DNA of 64,000 nucleotides. Origin: Cinnamomum chago. Lineage: Eukaryota; Streptophyta; Magnoliopsida; Laurales; Lauraceae. This document shows, piece after piece, positions 57,250 to 64,000 of this stretch (within the stretch, counting starts at the first letter, position 1; each line of letters opens with the position of its first letter). Below the pieces are notes generated by a model that worked only from the letters and a program-made list of their open reading frames with translations, was not told the DNA's origin and did no database searches. Made by a program: the position numbers and the translations under genes. Location of the stretch: NCBI GenBank assembly GCA_038049695.1, contig CP142456.1:70277422-70341421 (forward strand), written 5' to 3'.

Positions 57250-59520
57250 CCAAGTTTAAACCCAATTTTTTGGCTCTGTTGGAGACCACAGTAAAAGCTA
57301 AAAACTTACCAGCTATAAGAAAGCTATTTTGCCAAATGATAGAGAAACTGCCTTCATAACAGTTTGCTATGGTGACAATTCAAAGCAGTCATGGAAGCAG
57401 TTAAGGGATTCAATATCTGATTATCAGCGTCTATCAACTCCTCATGGATTCTTTTAGGCGACTTTAATGCAGTTACGTGGGGGAATGAAAAATGTGGTGG
57501 CTTAAAGCCAAACATGGGTTCAATGCAGTCCTTTAATGACTGTATTGATCGACGTGGTCTGGATAAATTGCCTCTTTCTGGACCCTCTTTTTCTTGGTCA
57601 AATTCCTCTTCTGGTGCTGATCATATTGAGAGCAAACTGGATAGAGCTCTCATCAACAGTGATCTCCTTCATTCTGCAAACAGATTTCTGGGTTCTATGC
57701 TAAATTCTGGCCTCTCAAACCACAGCCCAATCCTCATCACTAGCGGTTTCTCATCCTCTGTTAAAGCTCCTTTTTGCTGCATGTGCCAAACAAGAAGGGT
57801 TTTCCAGAGAAGTTAAGATGGCTTGGTCTACTAATATCAAAGGCACCCCTATGTTTATCGCTGTTAATAAGCTGGCTAAGTAAAAAGGAGTCATATTCTC
57901 TGGCAAAGACCACTTGCTCCTGTTGCAAACAGAATTCTGGAAGGTAGATAAAGACTGGAAGAAATTCAGACAAAATTGGCTACCCACATTGGCAGTCGAA
58001 TTCTTGCTGCTAAAAAAGAAGCAGAGTCTCATCTTAACAACCTTCTTTACATTGATGAAAGCATGGCCAAAAAAGAAGTCAATAACAATAGATTTTCTAC
58101 TGTTTGATGAACTACAACAGGAAAAGGTCCACTATCAATTCTATCATGAAATCAGATGGCAGCACATTTACTCATCCTGATCATATAGAAGCTGTGTCTG
58201 TGAACCAGTTCAAAAATATCCTCGCAACTACAAACTTAAGACCCAGTTCTGAAGCTGATCTTACTCATACCAATGTTACTGGTTGCCTTAGCAATGAAGA
58301 TGCTGTCAACCATTCTCAGCTTCTGGATGACTTGGAAATTGAGAATGTCAACAGGTGGACAAATAAGCATAAATCTCCCAGACCTGATGGTTTCAGCTTT
58401 CAACGCCCACTTCTATAAGGTTAGTTGGCCTATTGTGGGTCCAAATATTACTTTCGCTATTAAGGATGTCTTCTCTAAAGGAAAGCTCCTTCCTGAAGTC
58501 TGATTCTTCAGCAGCTCCTGCTGATTTCAGGCCAATTTCTCTAACCAATGAATTATACAAAATCATAGCCAGAATCATAGCTGACAGGATAAAGGTCTTC
58601 ATGGACAAAATCATAGCTAACAGGATGAAGGACTTCACTTGTACAAAGGCTCTCCGAAAATGTGCCAAAAACTTAATATAAGCAAAGCCTTTGACAGTGT
58701 AAGGTGGGACTTTAATGAAGCTGCTTTGGAAGACATGAAACTTCCTTTCACTGTTATTAATGGGTAACAGATTGCATTGAGGATCCTGCTTTCTCAATTC
58801 TGTTTAATGGTAACAGAGGTCTTAGACAGGGCTGCCCCATACCACCTTTTTTTTTTTTTTTTTGTCGTGGAGTACTTCTCAGCATTAGAGGAAAGAGTGG
58901 TTTGGTTACAACTCCCTTCATTAGAGGAAACTGTTGCATTTCCTACCTTTTATTAACTGATGTTGTTTTGATTTTTGCCATAGTTGATGTTCTTGTAGCT
59001 GGAAATTTAGAAGTTTTTAGAAGACTTCAATTTTCAAACTGCCCTTGAAACACAGGTGAAAAAAAAAACCTCCATTCTCTTCTCCAGCTGCAATGATGAT
59101 GTTAAAGATGCAATTTCTGAAACCTTGAACTCCAAGCTGGCTAGTCTCTCCCTTAATACCTTGGGCTGCCCCTTTTCTCTTCCGGACTCAACCTTCTAGA
59201 CTCTCTTCTTTTTTTATTAATGGTACTCAACCTTCTAGACTGGCAGCCTAGTATTGATAAATTCAGGAGAAGGTTGGGTTGGGTTGGCCAGGCAGAAAGC
59301 CAAGCCTCTGTCCTATGCAGGTAGATTAGAGCTGATCAAGTCAACACTATCTTCTCTTCATATCTTTCAGGCTGCTAGTTTCTTTCTTTCCCATATATTG
59401 CATTAATTTATTAGAAAAGCATACTATGAAATTCATTTGGTGTAACTTTTATAATGTGAAACATGTGATACCAATAGCCTGGAAATCCATTTGCAGACTG
59501 TTGAACCAAGGTGGTATGGT
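57250..59520 (+). pseudogene. Decayed L1-type LINE ORF2 (endonuclease and reverse transcriptase)
   Basis: In order: endonuclease end (CYGDNSKQSWKQL, LLGDFNAVTWGNEKCGG, GPSFSWSNSSSGADHIESKL, SNHSPILI); linker; reverse transcriptase blocks SPRPDGFSF (for PGPDGF), ADFRPISLTNELYKIIARII, GLRQGCPI; a YADD-box relic in LLLTDVVLIF; and the C-terminal AKPLSYAGRLELIKSTLSSL and PIAWKSICRLLNQGG. Multiple frameshifts and stops; the catalytic Asp-Asp is lost. The 3' end stops abruptly near 59,520 without zinc-binding region or tail. Confidence 0.9.
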
Positions 59521-60731
59521 GATGCAGGCCAGATCTATGATCGGCCAGCCCATTGGGCCCAAGTCTATCAGTAGCCCATAAAGTGAAGATCTTCACATCG
59601 TGCAAGACTTTCCATATTTTTAGTAGTAGCTAGATTTTAGGGATAATTATGAGTAATTAGAAAGTCTTATCTTATTTGATAATTAGAATTGTTTCTAAAA
59701 ATAGGTTAGAGTATGAGTCTATAAAAAGGATTGTAATCACTCCTTGGGATAAGTTCATTAATTAATAGAAATTTATCCCTTGAGTTTTCCCTCAGTTATT
59801 TGTTTGTAATGTGAGACCAAGACAGTTTTGATCCCTATGGATCACTATCCCTCAGCCTTTTGCTAAGAGATTAGACCGTTGGCTATTCTCCCCTTCCCAT
59901 GTGTCATTTGGGCATCAGGTCCTTAAGTGATATTGCTAATGCTGCTTTGCAAAAACAGGCCTGATTTGTTTCAAGCAAAAGGAACTGAATCTGGTCTTAA
60001 GCAATCTAAGATTGCGCTTCTAGTTTGCGAATGTTGGATATTAATTCTCTTCATATCATGTTTCAATCATTGGTTGGATGAGATGCACCATGTATATAAC
60101 TCATATAAAGTTAATCCACAGTGGGACCCATATTATATTTGGAATGAAATGTTACATGAAAAATAAATATTTATTTATCCCATAGATTTGAATTAATTCC
60201 AAATGCAATATTGCCCTATTACATAGGCATCCTTAGCGATTATCCTAGTTATGAAAATTGTTGTATTTTCCTAGCAACAATATTTAGGTTTCTAATTGTG
60301 GGGTTACTTAATGATTCAAATTGATTTCCTATTGGAGCAACTAAATGAGCAGAATAGATAAGAAAGGAAAAGAGTATTAAGGAAATCTAATGGGTTTCCA
60401 TATAGGGTGGACCATTCAATCCTAATAGGCCCCTCCTCTCCTTTGCTATATAAGTCTCTCATAAGGTGAGAGGTAATCGAAGCACAACCAAAGAAAGAGT
60501 TTCTTCTAGTTGGGAGAGATCTAGCAAATCCAAAGGGGAGAAGCATTTTCAGAGATCTAGCAATCAAGGATAGGAATCAATCTACAAAAAGGTTAGATTT
60601 ATTTATTCTTCTTCTTTTTCAGATTATTTAGATCAATATGCTATGATCCATGGGATTGTTTTCCAATTTTCTAGGGTTTTCCAAAAGTTTTAAAACCTTT
60701 ATTCCACATGTTTTCTGAAAATTGATTTCAC
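59521..60731. other. Intergenic; LTR-like promoter-bearing sequence possible
   Basis: Two patches look like retroelement LTR middles: GAGTCTATAAAAAGGATTG (about 59,716-59,734) and TTTGCTATATAAGTCTCTC (about 60,441-60,459), each followed by leader-like sequence. TG...CA edges might be 60,032 and 60,708, but no TSD or partner LTR was found. No gene. Confidence 0.4.
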
Positions 60732-63700
60732 ACCTTTGATCAAGTTACCCCCTTCACACTACCCTACTCCCATGAATTGGAACAAGCCCAAATTTGACAC
60801 ATCCAACCAACCATCACTTAATAGTTGGATTCAAATCCATACAAGTTCGTCATCCAAAAACTGATAAAATTGACACCATAGATCAAAGTGTGTGGATGAT
60901 CCAATGGGTTTTATATTTTTCACTAATAGGACTCATTGAAGACATCCCATCCCCCACCTTGACAATCATTGTCATGAGCCCAGGTAGGCCACATAGGGTT
61001 CATCGCACCAACTGGTCCATTGCGCTAGGTCAATATATAAACTTGAATTCAACATCTGGTCCCCTAATTTAAGAAAGATGCAGCACAACGGGTGCTGTAT
61101 TGTCGTATTGTTGGAGATTAATCAAGGACTCATCGAAACGCATGAAAACTAAAAACAAAAGTAATTTATCATCAAAGTTAAGCATCTCGACAGAATTGGA
61201 ACCAAAGAGTGACCAAGTCAACAGTCCCAATAGGTCAACCCAACTTGGATCAACATTCAATTTAGAACCAAAATCAGTTATTCAGCCAAGCTTTACCAAG
61301 TCCCATGAAGATTAGAAATAAGATCAAACATAATAAACATTGTGACCGCCCATAAACCAGAATATATAGAGTGGGCCCAGCCCATGGGCCAAATTTAGAT
61401 TGCCAACAATAAAAACAGAAACAGGACCTACTTTCCACAGGGTGCTTCGACGTCTTTCATGAATGTAGATTGTCAGGTGCGAGAAATCAGCAAGCCACCT
61501 CAGTGGGACCCACATGTGAGACAGGCATTCCAAATTACTCTCCAATGGTTGAGCAGTGAATAAAATACCATAAAAATTTTGAAGTGTGCTAAAGATCAAT
61601 CTTATGGTGGACCAAACTCGCATCTAGGTTGAATCTGGCTGAATTCATTTGTAAGAGGGGGTAGCACTTACATAGAGAGGTGATATGGATACTTCCTACG
61701 GATCAAAGAAAAGAAAACCTAAATATAAATGATGGGGCACTTCAGGGCCAAACCTGTCTCTCACGTGCACTGGATACATATGCAGCTAGAATGTTACACA
61801 TGGAGACAATTCATGGGAAATGGCCCACTTCTCCAGGCCCATCATATTATGTCCTAATGCACCCAGGCAAGACAGCACATATTGAGACACATTTCCACCT
61901 TAAGGTTTGCATTTCGACGTTGACAGATAAATAGGTGATAAATAATAGACTAAATTGCATGTTTCATCAAGTGCAAAAGACGCAATTTTCTTCCTGCATG
62001 AACACAAATTTCACAATCTTTTACCTATGATCTGGCATCCTCCTAATAACCACATCACTGCCACTGGTACCTAAATAAGAGTAACACAACAAAACTCAGG
62101 GGAACTACTGATTATAGAGGTGGCAAACAAGTCGGGTCGGGCTAAACGGGCCGGACCCGCTTATTAAAAAGGAAGTAAGGCACTGCTAACCCGCATCCGA
62201 CCCGTTTATTAAACAGGTCAGAAACACCTAACCTGCACGCACTGCGGGCCAACCCGACCCGACCCACTTCAGCCCGGAGAACCATCGCGGGTTACTGCAG
62301 GTCAGGTTGACCCACGTAACCCGCATCCATCAAGTGGATCAAGTGACCCAGACTGACTTGTAAGCTTAACTTGATCCCAATTTCATTTCAACAACCATTT
62401 GAGGTGTAGTACCTAGCTTTCCATCTGTTGCAAACTCTAGCCCTTTTGTGAATGACAAAGCCCAACTTCGTTTCAAGGACATGAGACATGAGGCTGGTTA
62501 CTCATTTTCCAACCAGAAAAGGTTGCGTCCAATTGTCCAAGGCCAATTCATCCTTTTCAATTTTAGCTCTTTTCTTGTTTTATGTCACTCATGTCTATTC
62601 CATTTTCTTCATATCCATAACCCATATCCTAAGAAAGACGAACATATAAAAATGTTCTTGAGTAAGCTAACAAAAAGCAAAAAAGAGAAAAAGAATTATT
62701 TAAACCTTGAGTATAGTATATATTTTTTAAATAAGGACTTTAGAAATAGAATAGCATAACTAATAGAAATGAAATAAAGTTTTTTTATTAAAAAAAACAT
62801 ATCAAAATAAAAAATTACTATAAAATTGACCGATAAGTTTCAGTTGGATAGTGGAGCGTAGTGCAATAGAAAGTGGGTATCATTAGGGTCTTTGCCTCTT
62901 CGGGATTTGGAAGGAAAATCTAAACGGGTCATGCGGTTCAACCCTAACCCGACTCGTTTATCCACAGATCAGAAAAGCTTGACCTGTAACCGACCTACAT
63001 ATTCTGCAGGTTGGCCTGTGCAGGTTTGGTCAGGATGGGTTCACTGGTCAGGCCGTGTTTTGCCACCTCTACTAGTACTGATCATCCATTCAAGTGTAGA
63101 GGGAACCTATCAAGAATCACACAGATACTGCACAAGGCATCTAACGTCTGCGAAAACTTTCCTGTCCATAAGTGACCGACAAATATACATTCACAAGGAG
63201 AGGTTTTTTGCATGGGTTGAATCCTGAACTTGGTCTTCCAATCAGTCGATCATGTGTACTTCATTCCCTATTTCTATTTTGGATTCAAGTTTGCCTAAGA
63301 ATTGGTTTCTTTTAGGTACTAGGTTCCATAAAGCCCTGATGTACCAAGGTGTAGCATAATTCAACCATCAACAGAGTTTTCAAATATAACCAACAACCAG
63401 TTCCCTGATACACATCAAACTTGCAGAATCTGAAATCAATTCTATAGGTAACTAATATGCACCAAATTTGCAGAATCTGCTCTCAGTCTATAATTCTTTC
63501 GACTGAAGTGAACCAAGAGGATGAATAAGCAAATAACTGTTTCCCATGAGACGATTAACCAGTTTCTTCAGCATTACTAAAAGTCCTGCCTTCAAATTTA
63601 ATTCGGCAGGCTTTTTCACTTTTACAAATACTGGAACACCAAGATCCAGACCATCATCAAAACACATGATTCAGAAATATATACTCCACTTATTCACATC

Positions 63701-63810
63701 CTAAGTTATTTCTCAGCATAAACACCCACTTATTCAGAACTGAACCATTTCATTTTGGATTGCAGCGATACGATCTGTAAAATACCAAGTTGGTTTCAAA
63801 AATATAGCCA
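60732..63810 (+). repeat. Segmental duplication, block 2 copy B
   Basis: Diverged copy of 16,826-18,830 in the same orientation. About 1.2 kb (62,018-63,230), including the CGGGTC-rich element, is extra relative to copy A. Copy B is interrupted at 63,816 by a MULE-like element and presumably continues past it beyond the window. Confidence 0.88.
62117..63071 (-). mobile_element. CGGGTC-rich hAT-like non-autonomous element, copy 2 (both ends present)
   Basis: Ends TAGAGGTGGCAAAC and GTTTTGCCACCTCTA are inverted repeats. GTCGGGTCGGGC/GACCCGACCCG subterminal text is typical of plant hAT-like MITEs. TACTGATT before the left end and TACTGATC a few bases past the right end may be a worn 8-bp TSD. 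955 bp, no ORF, opposite in orientation to the copy at 19,280. Confidence 0.8.
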
Positions 63811-63815
63811 AAAGT

Positions 63816-64000
63816 AAGGATGAAAATAGCGGTAATGGCGGGCGTAGCGGCCCTCCGCCAAAACGCTATGTAGCGGCATAGCGGTGCGATTTCAAAAAAT
63901 TGTCAAAAAAATATGAAATTTTTTGTAGAAAATCTAGAATATTGGAAAATGAGAGAAAATGTTCTTTTTTTTGCAAAAGTAACTGAGGTAAGAGGGCGTA
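63816..64000. mobile_element. MULE-like CGGCCGATAC-family element, second copy (cut by window end)
   Basis: Starts AAGGATGAAAATAGCGG and continues GGCGGGCGTAGCGGCC, matching the left end of the element at 6,028. Its right end and TSD lie outside the window. Confidence 0.78.

Noticed and set aside
60032..60708. A TG...CA segment with a TATATAAG box as a solo LTR
   Set aside because: No TSD, no partner LTR and no family match; kept only as a remark on the intergenic region.
1..64000. tRNA, rRNA or other structural RNA genes
   Set aside because: None recognised by eye on either strand; a covariance-model scan would be needed to exclude small ones.

Overview
The window is nuclear DNA from a flowering plant with a large, repeat-rich genome. 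Evidence: GT-AG spliced genes with introns up to 8 kb, two plant-specific gene families, and nested plant transposons of most major classes. The species cannot be read from the sequence; nothing in it looks grass-like.

Two host genes are supported. The first (1-12,921, +) is the 3' part of a U-box/ARM-repeat E3 ubiquitin ligase of the PUB44-like type, entering from the left edge with four intact exons. The second (21,961-31,391, -) is a complete six-exon gene for a 234-residue RRM protein of the nuclear speckle RNA-binding (NSRA/NSRB) type. The two genes converge on an 8-9 kb spacer.

The rest is mostly mobile DNA. The U-box gene's 8.2-kb intron 3 holds a MULE-like element with an exact 10-bp target duplication (6,028-7,332), a GACACGGACACG-rich element (7,485-8,086) and an 822-bp hAT-type element (9,026-9,847). 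The convergent spacer holds a 118-bp solo LTR, a 235-bp hAT MITE with a perfect 8-bp TSD and a 1-kb CGGGTC-rich element. The RRM gene's introns hold a 5'-truncated LINE with an exact 17-bp TSD, a miniature LTR retrotransposon (TRIM) with only 46 bp between its LTRs, and tandem arrays around it. From 34,969 to 42,385 lies a 7.4-kb Mutator-like element with ~335-bp terminal inverted repeats and a FAR1/MULE/SWIM transposase gene broken by several stops and frameshifts. It is followed by a dense cluster of fold-back MITEs (42.4-43.6 kb). The right third holds a gag-only Copia element with a MITE nested in gag (47.2-51.4 kb), a 2.6-kb Gypsy-type solo LTR, an ATC-rich stretch and a decayed L1-type LINE (57.2-59.5 kb).

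Under the transposons lies an old duplication. Sequence at 8.65-13.3 kb (intron 3, last exon and 3' flank of the U-box gene) recurs, decayed, at 44.35-46.8 kb, and 16.8-18.8 kb recurs at 60.7-63.8 kb, in the same order and orientation. This implies one large tandem segmental duplication with a spacing of about 35-44 kb. It predicts that a second copy, or remnant, of the RRM gene lies just beyond the right edge.
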